A stretch of DNA of 64,000 bases from Fodinicurvata fenggangensis DSM 21160 (lineage in GTDB: Bacteria; Pseudomonadota; Alphaproteobacteria; Kiloniellales; DSM-21159), in the NCBI RefSeq assembly GCF_000686045.1, contig NZ_JMLV01000014.1, positions 29,811 to 93,810 of the forward strand. Reading direction: 5' to 3'. The translations under genes and the position numbers were made by a program. Positions 56,134 through 64,000 of the stretch are shown one piece after another. The notes beneath the pieces are model-generated. The model did no database searches and had not been told where the DNA came from. It was given only the letters and a program-made list of their open reading frames with translations. Numbering within the stretch: the stretch's first letter is position 1; each line of letters opens with the position of its first letter.

Positions 56134-57098
56134 GACTGTTAGCGACAACACTTCTCGCCGCGGCGCTAGGAAGTACGCCGGCCTTGGCTCAAGACGAGCG
56201 GATTGCGATTGGGTCCACGTCTTCATCGTCCAGCCATTACGCCTACTTCGTTGCCGTCTCGCAGCTGATCAACAACAACATCGAAGACATCCAGGCCGAC
56301 GTGGTCGAGACCGGCGCCACCATCGACAATCTGAAGCGCCTGCAGCGCGACCAGGTGGACATCGGACTGGTGACCACCAACGTCGCCTACGATGTACATA
56401 GTGGTCTCGGCGACTTCGAAGGCCGGGCCTACCAACCCCCGATGCTCTGGGTCTATGCCTCCGCGCCGCAGAACGTCGTGGTGCGTGAGGATGCCGGTAT
56501 AGAAAGCCTGGAGGACCTGGAAGGCCAGGAATTCAATCCCGGCATCACCGGCTCGGCCACCGAGGCGACAACGGAAGCGGTCTTCGAACTGCTGGATATC
56601 CAGCCTGACTGGGCCCGCGGTTCCACCGGTGATATCGTCAATCAGATCAAGGATGACCGGATCATCGGCTACGTGAAAAGCGGCTCCGGTAAACAGCTGG
56701 ACGCTTCCAGCATGGATATCGCGACCAGCACGCCAATTTCGCTGATCGGGCTGGACGAAAGCCAGGCCGACACCCTGCGCAAGGACTTTCCCAACCTGGC
56801 AGTGCTGGATATCGCCGAGGGCGAGGCCGGGGAAGGCTATCCCGCCTATACCACCTGGGCTTTCGGTGTCGGGGCCGTTTCCACCCCGGACCTCTCGGAG
56901 GAAGCAGCCTACAAGATCGTGAAAACCGTGGTCGAGGACGACAGCGAGCAGGCCGCGGCCTTCTCGGGCCTCAAGGGTTCGCAGATTCCCGAGATGACCA
57001 TGGAACTGGCAACCACGCCGCTGCATCCCGGTGCCATCCGGTACTATGAAGAGATCGGCGTCGAGGTGCCGGATCGCCTGCGCCCGGAGTCCGACTGA
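56130..57098 (+). CDS. TAXI family TRAP transporter solute-binding protein
   Basis: 322 residues with signal peptide MRLLATTLLAAALGSTPALA and mature start QDERIAIGSTSSSSSHYAYF. The TAXI group motif is seen in IAIGSTSSSSSHYAYF and VETGATIDNLKRLQRDQVDI, with EDLEGQEFNPGITGSATEAT and WAFGVGAVSTPDLSEEAAYK later. TAXI proteins bind carboxylates (glutamate, glutamine, alpha-ketoglutarate in known cases). The ATG overlaps the preceding stop and has GGGAGGAAC upstream. Ligand unknown. Confidence 0.92.
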   Translation: MRLLATTLLAAALGSTPALAQDERIAIGSTSSSSSHYAYFVAVSQLINNNIEDIQADVVETGATIDNLKRLQRDQVDIGLVTTNVAYDVHSGLGDFEGRAYQPPMLWVYASAPQNVVVREDAGIESLEDLEGQEFNPGITGSATEATTEAVFELLDIQPDWARGSTGDIVNQIKDDRIIGYVKSGSGKQLDASSMDIATSTPISLIGLDESQADTLRKDFPNLAVLDIAEGEAGEGYPAYTTWAFGVGAVSTPDLSEEAAYKIVKTVVEDDSEQAAAFSGLKGSQIPEMTMELATTPLHPGAIRYYEEIGVEVPDRLRPESD

Positions 57099-57140
57099 CC
57101 GCGAACGGCATTCGGACAACACGTCGTACGACAGTATCCG

Positions 57141-57173
57141 CAACCGGGCCCTTCGCGGTGAAGGGTCCGGTTG
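57141..57173 (+). repeat. Long hairpin between binding protein and TRAP permease
   Basis: CAACCGGGCCCTTC (57141-57154) pairs with GAAGGGTCCGGTTG (57160-57173) with one G.U wobble and a 5-nt loop. It lies in the 93-bp gap between genes of one transcript and has no T-run. Such hairpins protect the binding-protein mRNA from 3' decay and raise the receptor:permease ratio. Confidence 0.75.
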
Positions 57174-57191
57174 TCCGAGAGGGATAGTGGC

Positions 57192-59072
57192 ATGAGCGTT
57201 CAGCTGAAGCGGTTTGTCGCCCTGCTTATCGGGCTATTCATTCTCTATACAGCCGCTTTCGGTGCCTTCGATTCCCTGATCCAGCGTTCCCTCATGCTGA
57301 CCCTGGTCATCACGCTGGCCTTTCTCTCCTATCCGTTGGAGATTTCAGGTGTGTCGCGCCTGGTGACCCGCGGATTCGATGCCCTGCTCTGGTTGGTGAG
57401 CTGTGCAGCCTGCCTGCATGTAACCTGGACGGCCAATGAAATCCTGACGACCCTGCCCTGGGCGGAGCCATCGGATATGGTCCTGATCGGGGTCCTGGTC
57501 GTCACCATCCTGGAACTGGCCCGGCGCGCCGTCGGCATCATCTTTCCGATACTCGTCATAACCGGACTGGCCTATGCCTTTCTTGGAAACCTGCTGCCCG
57601 GGCGGCTGGGACACAGCGGTTTCGATATCTATACCATCACCGAAACGCTCTATCTCAGCGATATCGGGCTCTGGGGCACGCTGACCGGCATTGCCGCCAC
57701 GGTCATCGCTGCTTTCGTGCTGTTCGGTGCGGTGCTGCTGCACACCGGCGGCGGGCAGACCTTCATGGACCTGGCGCTGCTGATCTCGGGGCGATCCGTT
57801 GGGGGGGCGGCCAAGATGGCAACCGTGGCCTCCGCCTCATTCGGAACGGTCAACGGCAGCGCCGTGGCCAATGTGGCGACCACGGGCACCATGACCATTC
57901 CGCTGATGCAGCGTATCGGCTATCCGGCCCCCTTTGCCGCGGCGGTGGAAGCGGTGGCCTCGACCGGGGGGCAGATCACGCCGCCGATCCTGGGGGCGGC
58001 CGCCTTCATAATGGCCGAGATGATCGGCGTGGAGTATCTGCGTATTGCCCTGGCGGCCCTGATCCCGGCATTACTGTTCTACATCGGTGTCTTTCTCACG
58101 ATCGACCTGGTGGCCCTGCGCAAGCAGGTCGGTTTCGTGCCACGCGAGGAAATTCCCTCTGCGCGCCAGGCGCTCAATCCTGTGCGGCTGCTGCCGGTGC
58201 TCGGGGGCCTGACGGGATTGATCTGGATGCTGGTGGCCGGCCGTTCCGTGGCCTTTTCGGCGGCGTTCGGGATGGCCTGTATCGTCGTGCCATATGTCGT
58301 ATTGAACCTGGCCGTTTACCGGCGCCCCAGGGAAACGTTGCGGGCGCTACTGGATGCCCTCGTTGCAGGTGGCAACGGAGTGATCATCATCGCCCTGATG
58401 CTGGCCGGCGCCCAGATCCTGGTTTCGCTGATCAACATGACGGGTATTGGCGTGAAACTCTCGTCCCTGACGGTCGCGCTTGGGGGTGAGAGCACGGTGC
58501 TGGTGGGCCTGATCGTGGCAGTGGCCTGCCTGATCCTGGGGATGGGCATTCCCACGACGGCGGCTTACGTCCTGGTGGCGGCCGTCATGGCACCGGCCCT
58601 GATCGCGATTGGTATCGAGCCGTTGATCGCGCATATGTTCGTTTTCTACTACGCGACGATCTCGGTCATTACGCCGCCTGTCTGCATTGCGGTTTTCGTG
58701 AGCGCGTCCCTGGCCTCCACACGATGGTGGCCCGTGGCCGTCAATGCCGTGCGCCTGGCGGCGGTCACCTACATCATACCCTTCATGCTGCTGTCCTATC
58801 CGGGCCTGGTCTGGTCCGGCAGCGGGTTTGACATCTTCGAGGCCGCGCTTTCGGGAAGTGTCCTGGTGGTCTGCTCGTCCATCCTGCTTTCCGGCATGCC
58901 AACGCGTGGTCGCTGGGTGTTTTCGCTGGTCTTGTATGGTCCCGCTGCTGCCCTTGCCCTGGTGCCCGCGCATTGGGCGCTGGCTGTGGCCCTGATTCTG
59001 ACGCTTGCGGGGCTTGTCCTTGGACGTCCATTCAGTCGCCGGCAGTTGCGTGAGGCAGAAGCCAATCCGTAG
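57192..59072 (+). CDS. TRAP transporter fused permease (DctQM-type)
   Basis: 626 residues: an N-terminal 4-helix DctQ-like part (residues about 10-130) fused to a 12-helix DctM-like part. DctM features include LFGAVLLHTGGGQTFMDLAL, FGTVNGSAVANVATTGTMTI, AVASTGGQITPPILGAAAFI and LGMGIPTTAAYVLVAAVMAP. TAXI systems usually use this fused permease. ATG 57192 has GAGAGGGATAGTGGC before it; an in-frame start at 57171 is possible. Uptake is driven by a sodium or proton gradient in the family. Confidence 0.93.
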   Translation: MSVQLKRFVALLIGLFILYTAAFGAFDSLIQRSLMLTLVITLAFLSYPLEISGVSRLVTRGFDALLWLVSCAACLHVTWTANEILTTLPWAEPSDMVLIGVLVVTILELARRAVGIIFPILVITGLAYAFLGNLLPGRLGHSGFDIYTITETLYLSDIGLWGTLTGIAATVIAAFVLFGAVLLHTGGGQTFMDLALLISGRSVGGAAKMATVASASFGTVNGSAVANVATTGTMTIPLMQRIGYPAPFAAAVEAVASTGGQITPPILGAAAFIMAEMIGVEYLRIALAALIPALLFYIGVFLTIDLVALRKQVGFVPREEIPSARQALNPVRLLPVLGGLTGLIWMLVAGRSVAFSAAFGMACIVVPYVVLNLAVYRRPRETLRALLDALVAGGNGVIIIALMLAGAQILVSLINMTGIGVKLSSLTVALGGESTVLVGLIVAVACLILGMGIPTTAAYVLVAAVMAPALIAIGIEPLIAHMFVFYYATISVITPPVCIAVFVSASLASTRWWPVAVNAVRLAAVTYIIPFMLLSYPGLVWSGSGFDIFEAALSGSVLVVCSSILLSGMPTRGRWVFSLVLYGPAAALALVPAHWALAVALILTLAGLVLGRPFSRRQLREAEANP

Positions 59073-59416
59073 CGCTGCATAAGGTCGACGGTGCAAGGCA
59101 AGCAGTCAGTTCACAACAAGATCAGTTCGAGTGCTGTCTCTGGATAGCCATGGGAAGCCGGTGCCTTTCATTGCTTCCATGGATGTCGAGGTGACGCAAA
59201 GGGGTGCCGCCCGGCTTTCCACCACGCCAAGGAACTAGAACTGCAATCTCTCATTAGGGGGTCCGCGAGGCACCAATCCGGGGAATATAGACACTTTAAA
59301 AGAAGAATTGTGGATGCTTATTAAATCTGCTATTTTAAGAAGTGGCCGAATGCCTTGGTATCCAAATGCCTTGGCAGCCTGAAGCGTAATTTCAGGAATA
59401 GATTAGAAAGGCCATT
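59073..59416. promoter_or_regulatory. Intergenic region upstream of the second FNR-like gene
   Basis: 344 bp without a convincing gene, AT-rich from about 59280. AATGCCTTGG occurs at 59349-59358 and again at 59365-59374, 16 bp apart, with TTGG-TAT-CCAA between. This direct repeat, 43 bp from the FNR-like ATG, may be a regulator site. No FNR box was seen. Confidence 0.4.
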
Positions 59417-60175
59417 ATGACAGTGATTACTTGGAAGAGTGGCTGTTCCTCATGTCACCTCCGAGAATTTGGTCTTTGCCAAGCCCTCAAAGGCCCTGAA
59501 GAAATTGCTTGCTTGGAATCCATGCGACAGCCACCCCGGTTATTCCCCGCTGCTCGCGCTGTCTATTTGCAGGGTGCACGGGACGTTCCTCTTTATAATA
59601 TAGAGAGCGGCTGGTTGTTCTCCTATCAGTTGCTTGCGGACGGGCGCCGTCAGATCTTGCAGTTTCTGCTGCCTGGCGATCTTGCCGGTTTGGAAATGGA
59701 TGGTTCGGCCGGCATGACCCATGGGCTTGACACTTTGACTGACTCGGTTCTCTGCAGCATCCCGAGAGAGGGCTTCCAGAGGTTGTGTGATAGTTGTCCC
59801 GTAGTTGCCAATCACATGCAGTGGATACGCGCGCGCGACATGGCGCTGTTGTCCGAGCATGCAGTCAGCCTGGGGCGGCGAACGGCGCGCGAGAGTATGG
59901 CCAACCTGTTCATGGAACTGGCTGTGCGCAGTGTTCGGTCCGTACAGTTGATCAGCGGGACGAGTCTGCGCATGCCTCTAACTCAGCCTATCATTGCAGA
60001 TGCTCTTGGACTGACTTCCATTCACGTGAATCGCGTTTTAAGCGATTTGCGAAAGTCCAGGATCATGGAGTTGAAGAATAAGATGCTTACCATCCTGGAC
60101 ATGGAACAACTGACACGCCTTGCCAATTCACCTGAGGGTTTTCTGGAGCTGTGGGGGCCCAAGGCGCAGGCGTGA
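59417..60175 (+). CDS. Crp/Fnr family regulator with FNR-like cysteines
   Basis: 252 residues. N-terminal cysteines C10, C13 and C21 (GCSSCHLREFGLC) and C113 (SVLCSIP) reproduce the C-x2-C-x7-C plus distal C pattern also found in the 3577-4323 regulator, which suggests an iron-sulfur cluster. The sensor barrel and the C-terminal helix-turn-helix (LTQPIIADALGLTSIHVNRV) are intact. Protein similarity to the first regulator is evident but not high, so this is a paralogue with its own role. ATG 59417 is the first in-frame start. The 286 bp after it contain one 7-bp hairpin (60360-60388) and no gene. Confidence 0.88.
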   Translation: MTVITWKSGCSSCHLREFGLCQALKGPEEIACLESMRQPPRLFPAARAVYLQGARDVPLYNIESGWLFSYQLLADGRRQILQFLLPGDLAGLEMDGSAGMTHGLDTLTDSVLCSIPREGFQRLCDSCPVVANHMQWIRARDMALLSEHAVSLGRRTARESMANLFMELAVRSVRSVQLISGTSLRMPLTQPIIADALGLTSIHVNRVLSDLRKSRIMELKNKMLTILDMEQLTRLANSPEGFLELWGPKAQA

Positions 60176-60461
60176 AAAGGTCTGCACAAAGTGGTTCATT
60201 CAGGCCAAGTGAGGGCGCCAGAGCAATTTCCTGCGCTGATCCTAACATAGGTTAAAGAAGGACTGGCTGTACACGATTAGCGTGCGTCTCCATGCTAAAG
60301 TCCGGTTGGCCTGAGTCTGGAAACCACAAGTCCCAGTTGCTCTAGTTGGAAGGTGGAGACGCTGGCACTCTGCTGTTTGTAGCCAGCGCTATTACGATCT
60401 GACGCCAAATGGGATGTGAGGCCTGTGACGATATAATTTCCAACTAATGGTAGAATTTTAG

Positions 60462-62996
60462 ATGATTGACTGTCGGTGTCGTTTTTGCTTTCCGGCCTTT
60501 TTGTCGGCTTTTCTATGCCTTCCTGTTGTTTCTGTCTCGGCGCAAGAGGATGATTCCGTTCCCGAGCCGGAGAGAACAGGCCAATCGTCACCTGAGCCGC
60601 TTCAGGAGTCCCCTCCGGAAAAGCAGGACGGGGAGCAGAAGGCCGCGAAGCTGGGCCCCTTTGTGCTTGAGCCCAGTCTGGACCTGTCCTTCGGGTATGA
60701 CGATAATGTTTACTCGACGCGCAATGACCGCGACGGGGATTTCATTTCCATCCTGACGCCTTCCCTGACGGCCGAAGCCGAAGGTCAGGACTTCGATCTT
60801 GAATTGAATGCGGGCGCAGAGATTGGTCGTTACCGAAAATACGACAGCGAGAATTACGAAGATTACTATCTTGGGGCCGATGGACGTTATCGCTTTTCGC
60901 CGGCGCACAATCTCATCGGAGGCGTGACCTTCCGGCGTGCGCATGAAGGGCGGGATTCACCCGATGACGTCAATGGCGAAGAGCCAACGATCTATCATGA
61001 CCTCCAGGCCTATCTCGGTACCGTCAATCGCTTCGGCCGCTTTACGACCCGTGTTGCCGGAACCTATCAATTCCTGAATTTCGACGATGTTCGCCGCGCC
61101 GACTTCGGAACAATTAACAATGATGACCGCGACCGGCACCTCTATACGGCAGGGGCGCGTGTCGGTTACCAACTGTCCCCGAATTACGAGGTCTTCGCCC
61201 AGGGAAGCTATGACCGTCGCCGCTATCGGGACACGCCGGATGATTGGGGGCTAAACCGGGATTCACAGGGCTTCAGGAGCGGTTTGGGACTGCGTTATGT
61301 CCAGGGGCGGACATTGGAACTGGAGGCCATGGCCGGATACATGCTCCAGGACTATGAGGATGCGGACCTGGAGACCATCAAAACCTGGGACGCAAGACTG
61401 AATGCCAGTTGGCGCTTCGCGTCCAATACAAGATTGGAAGCCAGCTTTGATCGCACGATCGAGGAAACGACGCTTTCAGCCTCGGGTTATGTCAGCAGCG
61501 GTTTTGGCCTGGGTCTTGTGCACCTGTTACGTCCTGACCTGAGCACCAATGCCGGTCTCGGGTATTACAAGGATGATTATTATGGCGACTCTCGTGAGGA
61601 CAATGTTTTCGTGGCGACACTTGGTGGACGCTACTATTTCCAGCCCAATTTCTACCTGGGGGCCGACTACCGCTTCCTGAGACGTGATTCCAGCGACCCC
61701 GATGACGATTACGATGACAATCGCTTCCTCTTGAGTTTCGGTGTCCAGCTGGCCCCAGAGTATGAAGAGGATCAACTTGACCTGCCAGGCGTCTCCTCCG
61801 GGAAGGGTGGGTTCTATGGGGGCCTTCAGACGGCTATCGGCAAGATCGGGACGGAACTGGAGGGCGAGCGCGGCCCGCCCTCAGGCTCGGGGTCCCTGAC
61901 ATCCGACTTTGGCGATCACGGCTTCAGTGGAGGGGCTTTTGCCGGCTATGGTTCCGTCATCGGCCCCGCTTATCTGGCCCTGGAAGCAGATATTGAACAG
62001 AGCAGGGCGGATTGGATCCATACACGAGAGCCCAATCATAGAGTTTTCGGCGTGGAGAAGAACCTCTCCGGCAGCTTGGGCCCCCTGGTCGGCTATCTAT
62101 TGCCGGGTGGCATGATCTACGGCCGCGTGGCTGGCGTGCTCGCTGACATGGAAACAACCTACAGGGAAGGTGATAACGACTACAGCGAAGATAACACCGT
62201 TGCTGGCGTGCGTTTCGGTGTTGGCATGGAGGTTCCGGTATCAGGTGGCCTGTTCACCCGTATGGACTTCAGTCACACGAATTATGAAGACTACGATATT
62301 ACATCGAACAACGGGCGGGTCGATAACTTTGCCAACAATGAAAGTCTGCTGCGCCTGGGCATTGGCTATCGTTTTGGAGCCCAGACCCGGGATGAGGACA
62401 GGGAAGACTTCAAGGCAGACTTCGACGGTTTCTATGGTGGCGTGCAGCTGGGTTTTGGTTCCTTGCAGAATGACCTCCAGGGCCCTCGAGAAGGCGGGAG
62501 CCCGGGAGATCTGGATGCGCAGTATGCAGATGAAAGCCTGGCCGGGGGGGTCTTCGCTGGCTATGGCCAGACCTTCGGGCCGGTTTACCTGGGTGGCGAG
62601 GGTGAGATCGAGCTGGCCGACGGGAATATTGACCTGGAGCGGCAGCCCTCGGGCCGCAAAGTGCAACTCTCGAAGGAAGCGACCTACGGTGCGGGATTGC
62701 GTGTCGGTTATCTGCTGAATGATGCCGCCATGCTCTATGGGCGTATCGGTGGTGTCCTGACCGATTTCGGCACCGACTACGAGGTGAGTTCGAACAAGAC
62801 TTCACAGGACAACCTGCAGCGTGGCTTGCGCTTTGGTGGCGGGTTGGAAGTGGCCGCCAGCGAGAACATCTTTCTGCGCCTCGACTATACCTACACCAAG
62901 TATGATTCATTCAAAGTCAACTATGGAGAGAGTGGAGGGGATTCCTTTGAACCTTCGGAAAGTCTGGTACGCCTTGGAATCGGTTATCGGTTCTGA
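60462..62996 (+). CDS. Outer-membrane protein with three tandem beta-barrel domains
   Basis: 844 residues. Signal peptide (MIDCRCRFCFPAFLSAFLCL, cleavage near SVSA-QEDD), then a Pro/Glu-rich linker to about 62. Barrel 1 (about 65-430) has LEPSLDLSFGYDDNVYSTRN, the pattern of BBP2-type porins. Barrel 2 (about 449-638) starts GGFYGGLQTAIG and ends LLRLGIGYRF; barrel 3 (about 656-844) starts DGFYGGVQLGFG and ends LVRLGIGYRF. Barrels 2 and 3 are clear repeats of each other (GVFAGYG, YGRVAGVL/YGRIGGVL). The C-terminal phenylalanine is the barrel assembly signal. Usual members of either family carry one barrel. ATG 60462 is used; GGTAG lies upstream. Confidence 0.85.
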   Translation: MIDCRCRFCFPAFLSAFLCLPVVSVSAQEDDSVPEPERTGQSSPEPLQESPPEKQDGEQKAAKLGPFVLEPSLDLSFGYDDNVYSTRNDRDGDFISILTPSLTAEAEGQDFDLELNAGAEIGRYRKYDSENYEDYYLGADGRYRFSPAHNLIGGVTFRRAHEGRDSPDDVNGEEPTIYHDLQAYLGTVNRFGRFTTRVAGTYQFLNFDDVRRADFGTINNDDRDRHLYTAGARVGYQLSPNYEVFAQGSYDRRRYRDTPDDWGLNRDSQGFRSGLGLRYVQGRTLELEAMAGYMLQDYEDADLETIKTWDARLNASWRFASNTRLEASFDRTIEETTLSASGYVSSGFGLGLVHLLRPDLSTNAGLGYYKDDYYGDSREDNVFVATLGGRYYFQPNFYLGADYRFLRRDSSDPDDDYDDNRFLLSFGVQLAPEYEEDQLDLPGVSSGKGGFYGGLQTAIGKIGTELEGERGPPSGSGSLTSDFGDHGFSGGAFAGYGSVIGPAYLALEADIEQSRADWIHTREPNHRVFGVEKNLSGSLGPLVGYLLPGGMIYGRVAGVLADMETTYREGDNDYSEDNTVAGVRFGVGMEVPVSGGLFTRMDFSHTNYEDYDITSNNGRVDNFANNESLLRLGIGYRFGAQTRDEDREDFKADFDGFYGGVQLGFGSLQNDLQGPREGGSPGDLDAQYADESLAGGVFAGYGQTFGPVYLGGEGEIELADGNIDLERQPSGRKVQLSKEATYGAGLRVGYLLNDAAMLYGRIGGVLTDFGTDYEVSSNKTSQDNLQRGLRFGGGLEVAASENIFLRLDYTYTKYDSFKVNYGESGGDSFEPSESLVRLGIGYRF

Positions 62997-63188
62997 GGTT
63001 CAGAGTCTCGGCTCCTCCGATTTTGGGAGGCCATATCGAATAAGAGCTGGGTATTAATGTGAGTTAAGTGTTCCCGGCTGCGTAGATGCTAATTTGACTT
63101 GAAAACTCTGGTTCACATTCACGAAGGCGCATTTTCTATCCTGCGGTTTTGACCAGGTCCTGATTAATTGAGTAAGGGTATCACGAAT

Positions 63189-64000
63189 ATGAAACGCGAA
63201 TTCAGATATACAATGTTTACTGGTGTCGCACTTGGCGCACTTATCTTCTCCGGCTTTGTGTCGGAAAATTCGCTGGATGGTCCAGGTAACACTGCCTATG
63301 CAGCTTCAGACAAGGCAGGCCAGGGCAGCCAGGGCGGCCAGGGAAGTGCAGGCGGCAAGGGTAGCGGCTCTGGTGGACAGCAGTCCGGCAAGGGCGGCCG
63401 TTCGCTTCTGGATGATGCCCTGAGTCCTCAGGGCGAAGACGAAGAGGATTCGGACCGTCCGGATTGGGCGGGCCAGTCGGGCCGCGACGGCAAGCCCGGC
63501 AATCCGAACCAGACTTCAGGCATCTCAAAGGGCGGACTCTATGGGGATCTCTTCGTAATCCTTCGCGACGACAACGGCGTTCCCATACTCTATGTCTGGG
63601 AGGATCAGGACGGAGACGGTGTGCCTGACACAGCGGTCCAGTCTGATGACGGTTACCCGCAGCCAGTCGATGCGGAGGGCAACCTCATTCCGCTGAACGA
63701 GGAAGGCGAGCCGGTCAGCGATGAGAACGTTACTGAAATCGAATTCAGCCGGCTGAACATTGCCCGCTCGCCGACGCGGGTTCTCTCCAGCCGCTATCTT
63801 GAGGCCATCACCCTGATCAACCAGGCGGACGAGCTGTCCCTGGACAGCGCGGGGCGCTTGGTCATCACGGTGGACGGTGAATCGCGTACCATCGACTCGC
63901 CGCTCGAGAATCTCGCCATTTACGTCGAACTGATGAACACCGGCACTCTCGATGGCGTGACACTGGATGCGGAAACACTTGGTGACCTGGCCTTTATGGC
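63189..64000 (+). CDS. Exported glycine-rich acidic protein (3' end off the window)
   Basis: Frame open from ATG 63189 through base 64000 (270 codons and counting). Signal peptide MKREFRYTMFTGVALGALIF with cleavage near AYAA-SDKA; then a Gly/Ser/Gln-rich stretch (GQGSQGGQGSAGGKGSGSGG) and an acidic segment (SPQGEDEEDSDRPDW). Further on, LYGDLFVILRDDNGVPILYV leads to DQDGDGVPDTA, which looks like an EF-hand or dockerin-like calcium loop. I recognise no family. It starts 192 bp after the triple-barrel gene and may be its partner. Confidence 0.75.
   Translation, partial: MKREFRYTMFTGVALGALIFSGFVSENSLDGPGNTAYAASDKAGQGSQGGQGSAGGKGSGSGGQQSGKGGRSLLDDALSPQGEDEEDSDRPDWAGQSGRDGKPGNPNQTSGISKGGLYGDLFVILRDDNGVPILYVWEDQDGDGVPDTAVQSDDGYPQPVDAEGNLIPLNEEGEPVSDENVTEIEFSRLNIARSPTRVLSSRYLEAITLINQADELSLDSAGRLVITVDGESRTIDSPLENLAIYVELMNTGTLDGVTLDAETLGDLAFM

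Overview
The window reads as a chromosome segment of a GC-rich alphaproteobacterium. The clusters rplU-rpmA / obg-proB-proA-nadD-rsfS-rlmH and ctaC-ctaD-ctaB-ctaG-ctaE-DUF983-surf1, DUF3422, a kinase-like ThrB beside ispH and rnhA, and TAXI-type TRAP transport all fit that class. A Rhodospirillales-like organism is my guess from gene content only. I saw no rRNA, tRNA, CRISPR array or insertion sequence.

Layout. 1-4323: oxygen/redox signalling: a PAS histidine kinase cut by the left edge, a soluble globin-coupled chemoreceptor, and, divergent across a very AT-rich control region, an FNR-type regulator with all four cluster cysteines. 4339-11132: a leftward housekeeping block (gpmA, rlmH, rsfS, nadD, proA, proB, obg, rpmA, rplU), with a clear sigma70 promoter and an intrinsic terminator bounding rplU-rpmA. 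11250-12517: a lower-GC two-gene module, a PIN-like nuclease plus an unrecognised 245-residue partner. 12693-20076: cell-envelope genes (YdcF-type protein, L,D-transpeptidase), an RND efflux pair and TldD. 20190-28210: DUF3422 and a complete aa3-type cytochrome c oxidase cluster including a 47-residue membrane protein. 28122-33616: PH-like membrane protein, M32 carboxypeptidase, thrC, M16 peptidase and acetyltransferase. 33628-40971: yqgE, a DsbD/ScsB-type reductase, peroxiredoxin, rnhA-thrB-ispH, and two small envelope proteins. 41074-47597: MFS transporter, two tandem chemoreceptors with nearly identical signalling halves, then DUF5993-dsbB.

47734-59072 is accessory metabolism. First comes a sugar-type ABC importer with a LOG-like protein and a divergent DeoR regulator. 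Second comes a divergent AtuA/GntR/TRAP-TAXI module whose two intergenic regions share an identical 12-bp palindromic core, so it looks like a self-contained regulon for an unknown organic acid. 59417-64000 holds a second FNR-like regulator, an 844-residue outer-membrane protein made of three consecutive beta-barrels (the last two duplicated), and the start of a glycine-rich, acidic exported protein that runs off the right edge.

The most unusual items are the triple-barrel protein with its exported neighbour, the PIN-like module, the split AtuA/TRAP regulon, and the mosaic chemoreceptor pair.
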